NCBI RefSeq assembly: GCF_000620085.1
Contig: NZ_JHVJ01000004.1
Location: forward strand, 62,001 to 126,000
Length of the DNA: 64,000 nucleotides
Source: Marinobacterium jannaschii DSM 6295
GTDB taxonomy: Bacteria > Pseudomonadota > Gammaproteobacteria > Pseudomonadales > Balneatricaceae
Direction of reading: 5' to 3'
Shown in pieces: positions 28,877 to 38,814 of this stretch (positions are counted from its first letter, which is position 1; each line of letters starts with the position of its first letter). The translations under genes and the position numbers were made by a program. The notes under the pieces were generated by a model, which was not told the DNA's origin, did not search any database, and saw only the letters and a list, made by a program, of their open reading frames with translations.

Positions 28877-29066
28877 GGCGCTCATTCCCTTCGGATCTGT
28901 CGTTTGCTGGGTGCGATCCATTCTTATATAACGGAATGCTATTGTATTCCAGATTTTTTATGCCTTTTTTATCAGGCCAGGTCTCGGCTACAGGATGATC
29001 AATATTAGCGACGTCTGATATGATGGCGTTCCTATTTATCGTTGCTGTTCAGCGGAAGGTTTTACC

Positions 29067-29549
29067 ATGCGTTTTCTGATGCGTTTACTGGCTCCTGCAC
29101 TGTTCTGGTTTACCTTTATGCTGTTCCGGGCATCGCCGTTTAAGCGCTCTGAGCGCAAACATAGGCTGTTGATGAAGTGGTTCCGCTTTGCGGCTGATAA
29201 CGGTAGTGAGAAGGCGCTGTCGGTCTACGGTCACCTGCTGCATTTTCGCGGTGAGGGGGTTCAGAACCGGATACAGGGCGGTATCTACCTGCAGCGGGCG
29301 GCGGAGAAGGGTGACAGTAAAGCCTGCTTCCAGATGGGTAAAATCTATGAGAGCGGTTTCGAGCATTACTTTCAGCCCGATCAGGCCAGGGCCCTGAGCT
29401 TCTACCGTAAGGCGGCTGAGGCAGGCCATCAACTGGCGATCCGGCGTCTGGCCGATGCCTATGATGCAGGCGAACTGGGACTGGAGGTTGATAAGGCTGA
29501 GGCCGGTCGCTGGTCTGATCGCCTGCCGGAGATCCCTGGCGGACGTTAG
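29067..29549 (+). CDS. Sel1-repeat protein
   Basis: A 160-residue protein with a hydrophobic N-terminal segment (residues 3-22, a probable anchor) and about three Sel1-like/TPR repeats: AADNGSEKALSVYGHLLHF, AAEKGDSKACFQMGKIYESG and AAEAGHQLAIRRLADAYDAG. Sel1 repeats mediate protein contacts. No partner is evident. It overlaps the convergent DTW gene by four bases. Confidence 0.8.
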   Translation: MRFLMRLLAPALFWFTFMLFRASPFKRSERKHRLLMKWFRFAADNGSEKALSVYGHLLHFRGEGVQNRIQGGIYLQRAAEKGDSKACFQMGKIYESGFEHYFQPDQARALSFYRKAAEAGHQLAIRRLADAYDAGELGLEVDKAEAGRWSDRLPEIPGGR

Positions 29550-30148
29550 GCCGTGCCGGGTATCGGCTGGTGCTGGTTCCAGGCTTTGTAGTGAGTCAGG
29601 AAGCGGTCGAGCAGCTTGTCCAGCTCCGCCGCGACCTGATCCTGCTGGCTGAGGCGCAGTAACTCTGCCATGGTTTCCGCGGTGCAGAGGTGGTCGAAGT
29701 CCGGGTTTCGGCGCAGGTCGTAGCGGGTTTTCCGCTCCGGGGTAAACGACAGCAGTGGTAACTGATCCAGCCAGGGGCTTTTGCGTACCATCTTGCGTAC
29801 TTCTTTCCAGGTACCGTCCGGTACCACAAACAGCGGTGTGCGCTGAGAACTGATTTCAAGTGGCTTGATCCGTGCCGCCAGCTCCGGACGATCGCCGGGA
29901 AACAGCAGCCAGGGCTGATAGGCGGGGTCATTGATCAGCCTGATCAGATCCTGCGGTGGCTCTTTGCGCTGCCAGATAAAGCATTCGGTCTCCGGCAGCA
30001 GCTGGCGGATCAGGCCGCTGGTGTTGGTCGGCCTTTGCGGCTCGTTCTCATGCAGTAGCAGGGCGATCTTCAGCGCTGGCCGGAACTGCGTCGCCGTATG
30101 GCAGACGCAGTAGGGGGCCGGCAGCTGGCAGTGACAGGTATCGGACAT
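29546..30148 (-). CDS. DTW-domain tRNA-uridine aminocarboxypropyltransferase-like protein
   Basis: A 200-residue DTW-domain protein (TapT/YfiP-like; E. coli TapT makes acp3U47 in tRNA). It starts with a Cys cluster (CHCQLPAPYCVC) typical of the family, has an NTSGLIRQLLP segment and the signature DGTW in VVPDGTWKEVRKM. Its ATG overlaps the stop of the DUF4139 gene (TGATG), so it is the last gene of a three-gene leftward operon. Confidence 0.82.
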   Translation of the reverse strand: MSDTCHCQLPAPYCVCHTATQFRPALKIALLLHENEPQRPTNTSGLIRQLLPETECFIWQRKEPPQDLIRLINDPAYQPWLLFPGDRPELAARIKPLEISSQRTPLFVVPDGTWKEVRKMVRKSPWLDQLPLLSFTPERKTRYDLRRNPDFDHLCTAETMAELLRLSQQDQVAAELDKLLDRFLTHYKAWNQHQPIPGTA

Positions 30149-31557
30149 CAGCGCTCTGATTTCAGTAACTTGGCGCGGAAGTCTATCAGAGATTCACTTT
30201 TCCCCGGAACTTCGACGACCCAGCGCGCAGTGCCGGCGTTGGTTTTCTCATACTCGGGGGCGCTACGCTCCATCTCCCAGATCTGTGGGAAGTTAGCGTT
30301 AATCACCACCCTGGCAGGGCTGTTGCGGCTGTTACGAATGCTCAGTTGCTGCTCGACGATCAGGCCGTCGTAGCTTTTGCTGAACTGGGTTTGCTTGCGG
30401 CTGATGCTGACATCGAAGGCGCGCCCCAGCCCCACCTCCACTTTCTCGCCGCTGGCAGTATGTCGGATCGCCGAGCCGCCGATAAACTGCAGCTGCTGTT
30501 TCTGGTCCGGGCTGAATACCCGCACATTGCCGCCCGGTAAAGGCGTGCCGTCTTCGGAAAGCTCGTTAACAAAGCGCAGCTGGAGCCGGGGTTTAGCTTC
30601 ATGTTTGGTGCTGTCCAGGTAGTTGGAAACCAGGAAGCTGTGGTTGTACTCACGCTCGACCGGGATTGCTTCTGCGCCGATCAGGCTGACCTGTTTCTGC
30701 TGTCCATCCAGCAGGTCATACTGGCCGGGCAGGCGGTAGAGGTGAAAGTCTGCCAGTTGCTCGCGCGATGGCATCGGGCTGTCCGCCATCGCCGCCATCA
30801 TCTCAATGCCTTTACGGCGGATCTGCGCCTGCTGGCGTGGTTGACTGAGGTCGCCGGCCAGTAGCTGGATCTCGGCCTGGCTGAAGTCGTTGCCGGTGTT
30901 GTTGCTCAGTGTGGCCAGACCGTCCAGGCTGATGCTGTCGCCCTTATCGTTCAGGGTCAGGACATAATCCACGCCCCAGTTCATACCGCCGCTGAGGTAG
31001 CTGATCTGGGCGTTTGCAGGCTGGGAGGTACCGCCGGAACGGAAGTTAAGGCTGGGACGGCTGAGCAGGCGTTTCGGGATTGCCGGGAAGATAAAACGCC
31101 ACTGGTCGCCGTAGGGGATAGATTCTGCCCGGCCGTTACGTTCTACCAGTGCGCGGTTGCCTTCAATACTAAGCAGGCGCACATTGCTGGTGGTTTCTTC
31201 GCCGGTGGCCGGATTGGTCCGTGCCAGTTGCAGCTCTTTGCCGAGATAGTGTTGTAGCAGGCTACGCTGGTTGAGCAGGTTGGTGTTGAGGTTCTGTTCC
31301 AGGATACGGCCGGCGTTCTTAACCTGCAGGGTTGCCGGCTGCAGCAATCGGCTGACGCCTTCAACGGTGACCTGCTGGCCCGGCTTGAGCACCGGCAGCT
31401 GGCGTTGTTCGCGCACCAAGCCGAGATCCTGATTGTACAGGGTCAGGGAGAGCGCCTGCCGTTGCTGGTCGCTGATACTCAGCTGTGCTGATGCCAGTGT
31501 TGGTAAAAGTGCCAGCAGGCTGGCCGTAATCAGGTTGCGTGAAAAAGGTATCAGCAT
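30148..31557 (-). CDS. DUF4139 domain exported protein
   Basis: A 469-residue protein with signal peptide (ITASLLALLPTLASA) and a DUF4139 body: LTLYNQDLGLVREQR early, ISYLSGGMNWGVDYVLTLND in the middle, and EYNHSFLVSNYLDS with YEKTNAGTARWVVEVP late. Mostly beta; periplasmic or outer-membrane-facing by inference. Function unknown. Lies ten bases after the pseudokinase-FGE gene in the same operon. Confidence 0.82.
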   Translation of the reverse strand: MLIPFSRNLITASLLALLPTLASAQLSISDQQRQALSLTLYNQDLGLVREQRQLPVLKPGQQVTVEGVSRLLQPATLQVKNAGRILEQNLNTNLLNQRSLLQHYLGKELQLARTNPATGEETTSNVRLLSIEGNRALVERNGRAESIPYGDQWRFIFPAIPKRLLSRPSLNFRSGGTSQPANAQISYLSGGMNWGVDYVLTLNDKGDSISLDGLATLSNNTGNDFSQAEIQLLAGDLSQPRQQAQIRRKGIEMMAAMADSPMPSREQLADFHLYRLPGQYDLLDGQQKQVSLIGAEAIPVEREYNHSFLVSNYLDSTKHEAKPRLQLRFVNELSEDGTPLPGGNVRVFSPDQKQQLQFIGGSAIRHTASGEKVEVGLGRAFDVSISRKQTQFSKSYDGLIVEQQLSIRNSRNSPARVVINANFPQIWEMERSAPEYEKTNAGTARWVVEVPGKSESLIDFRAKLLKSER

Positions 31558-31567
31558 TCTACATTCC

Positions 31568-33577
31568 TCATTGTGGTGTCACATCCAGTGCGACCCTGAA
31601 GCCCCAGCTGTCGCGATGCTCGTCGATGGCATAACGATAACGGCTGGCAGGCCGAATCAGGCGTCCGATTTCAAACCAGGAGCCGCCACGCATCACCCGG
31701 TATTGGCATTCACCGCTGCGACTGGCAGAGCCGTCAGTCGGCGTGTCTTTATAGCTGTCGTTATAGCAGTCGGCGACCCATTCATAGATATTTCCGGTCA
31801 GGTCATACAGACCCCAGGGGTTGGGCTGGAAAGAACCCACCGGGGCACTGCTTTTGCCATCCCATTCGCTGCCGCACTCATCACAGACAGCGTAGCCGGG
31901 CTGCAGCTTGTCGCCCCACCAGTAGGCGCTGGTGGTACCTGCCCGTGCCGCGTACTCCCATTCTGCTTCCGTCGGCAGCCGATAGGGCTGGCCGGTTTCC
32001 TTTGCCAGCCATTTGCTGAATGCCCTGGCGTCATACCAGCTGACATTAGTGACCGGGCGCTTGCCGCGCCCCCAGCCACCGTCATCCGGCAGGGGCCGTC
32101 CGGAAGCTTCAGCAAACAGGTCATACTGTTCAAAGGTGACCTCAAATCGTGACAGGGCGAATGGGTTGGCAATGGTCACTTCATGCACCGGCTGTTCGTT
32201 ATCGTCGCCTATCTTATGTTGATCACCCATATTGAAGCTGCCTGCCGGTAGCAGCACCATCTCCGGGCCGTAGATCGCCGACTCGCCGATCAGGTCGGCA
32301 AAGACCTTCTGGCCCGGGGCGTCGGTGTCGCCCTGGTCGACCTTGCTGGCTTTGGCGTTGGCCAGTTCAAGCTGGGTCGCGGCTTGCCGTTCGCTGGCCA
32401 GTGCCAGCGCTTCGGTCTGCTGTTGCAGGGTTAACTGCAGTTCGGCCAGCTGGGATTTTAGCTGCTGGTTTTCATCACTGGCTGTTTGCAGCCGCTGCTT
32501 GTCGGCATGAACAAAGAAAGCCAGTAGGTAACCCGTAGTGAGCAGTCCGCTTCCGATCAGCAATGGTTTCAGCCAGCGTAGTTTGGGCAGACTGAAGCTG
32601 AATCTGCCTGCGAGCTTAGCGGGCTTTTCCTTAACTTCAGCTGTCTTACCGGCCTCATCGGGGGCCGGATCAGTCTTGCTGCCGTCCGCTACGGAATCGG
32701 CTGGGGTGTCTTCGTTCTCCGCGATTTCCGCTTCTGTATCGTCTTCCTCTTTAAACAGGGCCTGCACCAGCTCTATCACGCTCGGCTGACGCTGCTCCGG
32801 CTCTTTAGACAGGGCCTGCTGCAGCGCTTCCCACTGACTGGTGCTGAGGTTGTCAGGTTTGGTCAGTAGCTTACGTTTATTGTTGCTGTCCGGTGGCTCG
32901 ACAGTATTTCCTGTGAACAGCTGGTAGGCGATACAGGCCAGTGAGTAGACGTCGGAGCGGGGGCTGAGGTTGCCGGGATGGAATGCTTCCGGTGCCTGGC
33001 AACTGGCAAAGTCCGGTGCCGATGCAAGCTGATCGCTGAGGGTGTCCAGCATTGGCCGCAGATTAAAGCTGCTGACCTTGATACCGCCTCGACGGTTCAC
33101 AAAGATCAGGTCGGGGCAGAGTGCGCCGTGGGTGATCTGGCGGCGGTGGCCGATCTCGATTGCCGCGGCGATCTGTATTAGCAGGGCTTTTTGCTGGGCA
33201 GGGTTCAATGCGCTGCGCCTTTCATCGCTGAACAACTCGCTCAGGGTGGTGCCATCGACCGGCTCATGGGCCAGGAACAGCAGGCCGTTATCGGCCATCA
33301 GGCCGTATAGCTGCAGTATATGTTTGTGGTTCAGGCGACGGCTGTCGGTGAGGTGACGCTTAAGGGTATTGATCCGGGCGGGTGCTTCGGTCAGCAGGGC
33401 ATCAAGAAACAGCAGGGTGACTTCGGGTCGGCCGGCGGCGCTGATATCTTCGGCACGCCACTGATCGCCCAGTGCCCAGCGATCGCCGGACTGGATCAAT
33501 TTGTAGCGGTGATGGCTCGGGCCGATCACCTGTTCCGGTGTGAGTTCGTTGTAGCGTTGTGCTTGGGTGGTCGACAC
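31568..33577 (-). CDS. Pseudokinase-transmembrane-FGE/SUMF1-fold fusion protein
   Basis: A 669-residue fusion starting with GTG. Residues about 24-275 have the Ser/Thr-kinase fold, but the invariant residues are missing: there is no VAIK Lys (EVTLLFL), HRDLKPxN reads HGALCPDL (150-157), and DFG reads SFN (170-172). An acidic linker, one transmembrane helix (336-356) and a coiled coil (360-410) lead to a C-terminal FGE/SUMF1 domain (437-669: PAGSFNMG, RLPTEAEWEYAARAG, VMRGGSW). The stretch aligned to the catalytic Cys pair of sulfatase-activating enzymes has no Cys. Both domains probably act as binding modules. First gene of the operon with DUF4139 and DTW. Confidence 0.85.
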   Translation of the reverse strand: MSTTQAQRYNELTPEQVIGPSHHRYKLIQSGDRWALGDQWRAEDISAAGRPEVTLLFLDALLTEAPARINTLKRHLTDSRRLNHKHILQLYGLMADNGLLFLAHEPVDGTTLSELFSDERRSALNPAQQKALLIQIAAAIEIGHRRQITHGALCPDLIFVNRRGGIKVSSFNLRPMLDTLSDQLASAPDFASCQAPEAFHPGNLSPRSDVYSLACIAYQLFTGNTVEPPDSNNKRKLLTKPDNLSTSQWEALQQALSKEPEQRQPSVIELVQALFKEEDDTEAEIAENEDTPADSVADGSKTDPAPDEAGKTAEVKEKPAKLAGRFSFSLPKLRWLKPLLIGSGLLTTGYLLAFFVHADKQRLQTASDENQQLKSQLAELQLTLQQQTEALALASERQAATQLELANAKASKVDQGDTDAPGQKVFADLIGESAIYGPEMVLLPAGSFNMGDQHKIGDDNEQPVHEVTIANPFALSRFEVTFEQYDLFAEASGRPLPDDGGWGRGKRPVTNVSWYDARAFSKWLAKETGQPYRLPTEAEWEYAARAGTTSAYWWGDKLQPGYAVCDECGSEWDGKSSAPVGSFQPNPWGLYDLTGNIYEWVADCYNDSYKDTPTDGSASRSGECQYRVMRGGSWFEIGRLIRPASRYRYAIDEHRDSWGFRVALDVTPQ

Positions 33578-33647
33578 GGAAAACGGCCCCCTTGGCCTTG
33601 TCTCTAAGAATATTTTCGTATCATAGACAAGGCGGGGGCCGAACGCA

Positions 33648-34526
<879 letters not shown>

Positions 34527-34534
34527 TTACCCGA

Positions 34535-34951
34535 TTATACGTGATCAGCAGGGAAAAGCGCGGCGTATCGCTCAATCCATTCCAGAGCAGCCTCATCCAG
34601 GCTCAGGTAGCGCTGCTGTTGCTGCAGGACATGCTGGCGATAGCGGTAGATATGGCTGAGTTGCTCCAGCATCCGGGCGCGCATGGCGTTATCGTTGTCC
34701 TGAAAGCGGATAGCCAGTTCATAACCGCCTTGGCTGGGCTGGCACCAGTCGACACGGCCCAGGGGATCGATGGCATCATCGATCAGTGGAATCATCATGC
34801 GGACCTGTTCGCCAGGGGCATAACCGTTGTCGCAATGACAGATGACGCCGATCCCGTCGCTGCCAGCGGCAGGCAGCCTGTCCTGCCCGGCTTGCTGCAG
34901 GCTGACCGGAATCTCATCCGGGTGGCGCAGGTAGATCTGATAACTGCCCAT
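34535..34951 (-). CDS. PilZ-like domain protein
   Basis: A 138-residue cytoplasmic protein. AGGAGGT spaced eight bases fixes the start at 34951. The first 90 residues resemble a PilZ barrel (YAPGEQVRMMIPLID, then DPLGRVDWCQPSQGGYELAIRF), but the RxxxR motif needed for c-di-GMP binding is not obvious; the C-terminus is helical. A c-di-GMP-independent PilZ-like protein is my best guess. Confidence 0.55.
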   Translation of the reverse strand: MGSYQIYLRHPDEIPVSLQQAGQDRLPAAGSDGIGVICHCDNGYAPGEQVRMMIPLIDDAIDPLGRVDWCQPSQGGYELAIRFQDNDNAMRARMLEQLSHIYRYRQHVLQQQQRYLSLDEAALEWIERYAALFPADHV

Positions 34952-35071
34952 ATTCAGTACCTCCTGTAACATTAGAGTCGCCAGTCTCTTAAACTGCTTT
35001 ACTCCATTTGGCTATTTTGAGATTTTCAAAGCCTATAAGAGACTTAACTGATTGAAGCGGGAAACAGAACG

Positions 35072-35590
35072 ATGTCGCAGGAAAACAGTCTTCAGGCCTA
35101 TCAGCGTAGCTGTCACCAGCTGATTTCCGATCGCCAGTCTTTACTGCTGGCAACGGTTAACTGCGAAGAGGCGCCGGATATCAGTTATGCGCCTTATATC
35201 CGCGATGGGCAGGGGGCTTTCTATATCTTTGTCAGCCGTCTGGCGACACACACTCTGAATCTGTTGCACAGCAGGCGGGCGTCGGTGTTGTTTATCCGCG
35301 AAGAATCGGAAAGCCGTAACCTGTTTGCCCGCGAGCGCCTGAGCTTTCGCTGTCAGGTCACGGAGATTACGCCGCAGGATACGGACTACAAGGAACGGCT
35401 GGATCAGATGGAGCAGCAGCTGGGCAATACTGTGGCGATGTTACGCAGCCTGCCGGACTTCCATCTTCTGTGCTTAATCCCTGAGCAGGGGCGCTATGTT
35501 GTGGGGTTCGGTAAGGCGTTTGATGTGGATCCGAAGAGTGGGGAGCTGAGCCATATCGATGCGGACCGCCTGCAGCAGGGCAGGCGGTAA
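35072..35590 (+). CDS. HugZ/HutZ-type split-barrel protein
   Basis: A 172-residue flavin-reductase-like split-barrel of the pyridoxamine-phosphate-oxidase superfamily. SLLLATVNCEEAPDISYAPY, then FYIFVSRLATHTLNLL, and the C-terminal GRYVVGFGKAFDVDP match HugZ/HutZ proteins, which bind or degrade heme in iron acquisition. No heme transporter is nearby, so the role in heme use is inferred from the family only. Confidence 0.75.
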   Translation: MSQENSLQAYQRSCHQLISDRQSLLLATVNCEEAPDISYAPYIRDGQGAFYIFVSRLATHTLNLLHSRRASVLFIREESESRNLFARERLSFRCQVTEITPQDTDYKERLDQMEQQLGNTVAMLRSLPDFHLLCLIPEQGRYVVGFGKAFDVDPKSGELSHIDADRLQQGRR

Positions 35591-35598
35591 CAGCTTGT

Positions 35599-35799
35599 TC
35601 AGGCCCCTATCATCTCCACCACAACGGTCTTGACCAGAAAAGCTGCCAGACCCAGACCCAGGGCAAAGAACAGCACGAATGTACCGAACTTACCGGCATT
35701 AGATTTCTTCGCGAGGTCGTAGATGATAAAGAAGATAAAGGCCGCAAAGACGGCAAGACCAACATTCAACATCAGGGCTTCTACTTCAGCCAGGCGCAT
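35599..35799 (-). CDS. DUF2788 membrane protein
   Basis: A 66-residue protein with two hydrophobic helices separated by the conserved basic DLAKKSNAGKFGTFVLF loop, matching DUF2788. Function unknown; inner membrane. I start at 35799 because the longer frame (to 35883) adds a charged leader; GGAG is 12 bases upstream. Confidence 0.75.
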   Translation of the reverse strand: MRLAEVEALMLNVGLAVFAAFIFFIIYDLAKKSNAGKFGTFVLFFALGLGLAAFLVKTVVVEMIGA

Positions 35800-35970
35800 A
35801 GGACAGAATCTCCGGAAAGTGAGTGGGTCGCTCGGTCGTTGCCGGATCAGCTGTGATAACTTGCTGATATAGGGTTGCAACAAATCAGGATGAGCGGTCG
35901 TTGGTCGCGGATTGTACAGTAAGCTGAAACTTTAAAATACCTACTGGTTATAGGGAAAAGAGGAAACGTT

Positions 35971-36675
35971 ATGACGACCCGGACGGGGACTGTTCTGATC
36001 ACCGGTGCGGCGCGCGGAATCGGGCTCGAATTTGTGCGCCACTATCTGGCCCGTGGCTGGCAGGTACATGCCTGTGCCCGCAACCTTGCTGAGGCGACAG
36101 AGCTGCAGCAGCTGGAGCAGTCGGGCAGTGGTCTGAGTCTGCATCAGCTGGATATCAGCTCCGATGAGCAGATCGCTGAACTGACGCTTGCCCTGGATCG
36201 GCAACCGCTGGATCTGCTGATCAACAATGCCGGAATCTACGGTCCCAAGAAGCTGGCCTTTGGTGAGGTGACCCGGGATCGCTGGCGTCGGGTGCTGGAG
36301 ATCAATACGATCTCGCCACTGATGCTGACCCAGGCACTGATCGGCAATCTGATGGCGGGACGACAGAAGAAGGTGCTAATGCTGAGCAGCAAAGTGGGCA
36401 GTATCAGCGATAACTCCGGCGGTGCCGGTTACTACTACCGCAGCTCCAAAACGGCGCTGAACCAAGTGGTTAAAAGCCTGTCGATCGATCTGGCAGAGAA
36501 GGGAATCAGCGTATTAGCGCTGCATCCGGGCTGGGTGCAGACCGAGATGGGTGGGCCTAATGCCCTTATCAGCACGGCAGAGAGTGTTGCCGGACTGGTT
36601 GAAGTGATCGATGCGCTGGATCTGCAGAGCAGCGGACAGTTTATCGAATACAACGGTAAGCAGATCCCCTGGTAG
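35971..36675 (+). CDS. Short-chain dehydrogenase/reductase
   Basis: A 234-residue classical SDR with cofactor loop TGAARGIG (residues 11-18), NNAG motif, catalytic Ser in MLSSKVGS and YYRSSK (Tyr-x3-Lys). The sequence resembles carbonyl-reductase-type (sniffer/CsgA-like) SDRs. AGAGGAAA precedes the ATG. Substrate unknown. Confidence 0.85.
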   Translation: MTTRTGTVLITGAARGIGLEFVRHYLARGWQVHACARNLAEATELQQLEQSGSGLSLHQLDISSDEQIAELTLALDRQPLDLLINNAGIYGPKKLAFGEVTRDRWRRVLEINTISPLMLTQALIGNLMAGRQKKVLMLSSKVGSISDNSGGAGYYYRSSKTALNQVVKSLSIDLAEKGISVLALHPGWVQTEMGGPNALISTAESVAGLVEVIDALDLQSSGQFIEYNGKQIPW

Positions 36676-36704
36676 CCGGGGATCTGCTGAATCAGGTTTG
36701 AGCC

Positions 36705-37886
36705 TTAGCTCAGCAACTGGTAGCTCAGCGCCACCCAGTAGCTGGCACCCAGTGGCAGGATCTCATCGTTGAAGTCGTAGTGGGGATTATGCAGGGCGCA
36801 GCAATCAGGGCCTGCGCCGTTTCCGATCCAGATATAGGCGCCTGGTTTCTGTTGCAGCATAAAGGCAAAGTCCTCGGCCCCCATGCTCGGTGCAATCGCC
36901 CAGTCCACATTCTCGTCACCCGCCAGAGAGGCTGCCACCCGGCGGCACTGTTCGGCGTTATCCGGTGTATTGATGGTTGCCGGGTAGCCATCGCGGTAGA
37001 TCAGCTCAGCCTGAGCGCCAAAGCCGGCGGCGATATTCTCCACCAGGGTGCGCAGGCGCTGCTGGATCAGTTCGCGTTGCTCCGGTGCCAGTGTGCGCAC
37101 GGTGCCTTTCAGAGTGGCCTGTTCCGGAATCACATTATGGGTATCGCCGCCTTCCATCTGGGTAATGCTGATAACGCCGCTTTCCAGAGGGTTAATGTTG
37201 CGTGAGACAATACTCTGGCTGGCGCTGATGATCTGGCCTGCTACCAGCACCGGATCGACTCCCTGATGCGGCATCGCCGCATGGCCACCCTGACCGGTGA
37301 TACTGATGGTAAAGGTATCGGCGGAGGCCATCACTGCGCCCGGATGTACCGCAAAACGCCCCTGTTCCAGTCCCGGCCAGTTATGCATGCCATAAACCTG
37401 ATCCATCGGGAAGCGCTCGAACATGCCATCTTCGATCATCTTGCGTGCCCCGGCGTGGCCCTCTTCCGCAGGCTGGAAGATAAAGCAGATACTGCCCCTG
37501 AACTGCCGGTTCCGGCTCAGATGGCTGGCGGCACCGAGCAGCATGGCGGTATGGCCATCATGGCCACAGCCGTGCATCTTGCCCTCGTGGCAGGAGCGGT
37601 GTTCAAACTGGTTGAGTTCATTCAGGTGCAGGGCATCCATATCCGCGCGCAGGCCGATCATCGGGCCCTCACCCAGTTCTCCTTCCAGCAGGCCGACAAC
37701 GCCGGTGCCTCCGAGGCCTCGGTCTACTGTCAGACCCAGCGATCCGAGTATCTCCGCCACCTTATCGCTGGTGAGGAACTCCTCATAAGCGGTTTCGGGG
37801 TATTGATGAATCTCCCTACGCCACTGCTGCATCTGCTGGTGGAGCGGGCTGAGGGGCTGAATAGCAAGGGGGGTATTCGTCGACAT
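36705..37886 (-). CDS. M20-family amidohydrolase (hippurate/IAA-amino acid hydrolase type)
   Basis: A 393-residue metal-dependent amidohydrolase. Metal-binding motifs are LRADMDALHL, MHGCGHDGHTAMLLGAA and FQPAEEGHAGA; the dimerisation insert follows and the late PSMGAEDFAF carries the last ligand. The family removes acyl groups from amino acids (hippuricase, N-acyl-amino acid amidohydrolase). Cytoplasmic, monocistronic, convergent with the SDR gene. Confidence 0.85.
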   Translation of the reverse strand: MSTNTPLAIQPLSPLHQQMQQWRREIHQYPETAYEEFLTSDKVAEILGSLGLTVDRGLGGTGVVGLLEGELGEGPMIGLRADMDALHLNELNQFEHRSCHEGKMHGCGHDGHTAMLLGAASHLSRNRQFRGSICFIFQPAEEGHAGARKMIEDGMFERFPMDQVYGMHNWPGLEQGRFAVHPGAVMASADTFTISITGQGGHAAMPHQGVDPVLVAGQIISASQSIVSRNINPLESGVISITQMEGGDTHNVIPEQATLKGTVRTLAPEQRELIQQRLRTLVENIAAGFGAQAELIYRDGYPATINTPDNAEQCRRVAASLAGDENVDWAIAPSMGAEDFAFMLQQKPGAYIWIGNGAGPDCCALHNPHYDFNDEILPLGASYWVALSYQLLS

Positions 37887-38320
37887 CAGTATCTGGCTTC
37901 GGAAATTTCAATGTATAACCCGGAACGGCGCGTAACACGGCCAGCCTCGGATAGGTGAAGTATTCGGTTCAGGTATGGATTTGTTTGGTTAAATAATATG
38001 CAGTGGTTTTCTTTCGGATTAAACCTTAAGCCGCCCAACCGCGTATAGATAAAACCGGAGCTGCCTGAATCAGTGTCAGAGCAGTCTACTACGGCTGGGA
38101 GATGACAGGCTAATTTTTGCGCGGAATAGTGTTGAGCGTTTTTTAACCAGAAACGTCAGGGTTTATCGTAGGTGGAATTAATGACAGCTGAAGTCAAAAT
38201 GCTTATCGGATTACAAGCAGAAGGTGCCTGACTATTTATCTGGCTGAATCGGGTGTTGGGATATTATTGCAGGAGCAGGCGCTGATGTCCTTGAGGTCTG
38301 AGGCTAAGCCTCTGAGAAGA
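37887..38320. other. 434-bp intergenic region
   Basis: Lies between the M20 gene start and the 3' end of tRNA-Tyr. I see no convincing gene: a 16-codon ORF near 38181 with a weak GGTGG is not supported. A GAGGC/GCCTC hairpin at about 38300-38313 without a T-run could process or end the tRNA transcript. Confidence 0.4.
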
Positions 38321-38404
38321 TGGTGGTGGGAGGTGGATTCGAACCACCGAAGCTTGCGCGTCAGATTTACAGTCTGATCCCTTTGGCCACTCGGGAATCC
38401 CACC
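38321..38404 (-). tRNA. tRNA-Tyr (GTA)
   Basis: The minus strand folds as a class II tRNA: 7-bp acceptor GGTGGGA/TCCCACC, anticodon loop with CTGTAAATC (anticodon GTA), long variable arm, T-arm GGTTCGAATCC and encoded CCA end. Length 84 nt with CCA. Confidence 0.96.
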
Positions 38405-38423
38405 TCTTCTCGAAGAGGCGCGT

Positions 38424-38453
38424 ATCTTACCGATCGGGGCGGGAGGATGTAAA
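38424..38453 (-). promoter_or_regulatory. sigma70 promoter of tRNA-Tyr
   Basis: Minus strand TTTACA (38453-38448), 18-bp spacer, TAAGAT (38429-38424), ending 20 bp before the mature tRNA 5' end. The GC-rich discriminator (ACGCGCC) is typical of stringently controlled stable-RNA promoters. Confidence 0.7.
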
Positions 38454-38640
38454 GCTTTTTGTGAGTACTTTCCTACATTTTTTTAAATGAATGTTAGGAA
38501 TGGATTTGAAGGGGAGGGTGAAAATAATTCTTTAAGGCCTGCCAGAGACAGGAAGCCAGTAATCGCCTGCGCTGGCTCAGGTTACTACCTTTGGCCTACA
38601 CAGATAAGGCAGCAAATCAATATTGAAATTAAACGACAGA

Positions 38641-38687
38641 AAACTATATTTAGGCGCAATTAACGATCGAGCTACAATATGTAGTGT
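38641..38687 (+). promoter_or_regulatory. Tandem NrdR boxes overlapping the nrdA promoter
   Basis: Two NrdR-like cores, CTATATTTAG (38644-38653) and CAATATGTAG (38675-38684), lie 31 bp (three helical turns) apart, the canonical NrdR arrangement. A promoter TTTAGG-18 bp-TACAAT (38649-38654, 38673-38678) overlaps both boxes, so bound NrdR would block polymerase. Confidence 0.75.
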
Positions 38688-38814
38688 ATCTGTGTGTTAT
38701 TTGTACAGATTTCAAAGCGAATTAATTCGGTTTTGGCAAGTATTTTCTTAAAGTATTCTGCCGGTTTTGCAGTTCGGTTAATTATTAGACGATAAACGTT
38801 GGTGGATGGGTTTC

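Larger units (their letters stand above)
38405..38814 (+). other. nrdA upstream region
   Basis: A 410-bp non-coding region holding the tRNA-Tyr promoter on the left and the NrdR-controlled nrdA promoter on the right. Nothing else is recognised. Confidence 0.5.

Noticed and set aside
38181-38231. 16-codon ORF near tRNA-Tyr
   Set aside because: Too short, weak ribosome binding site and no supporting context.
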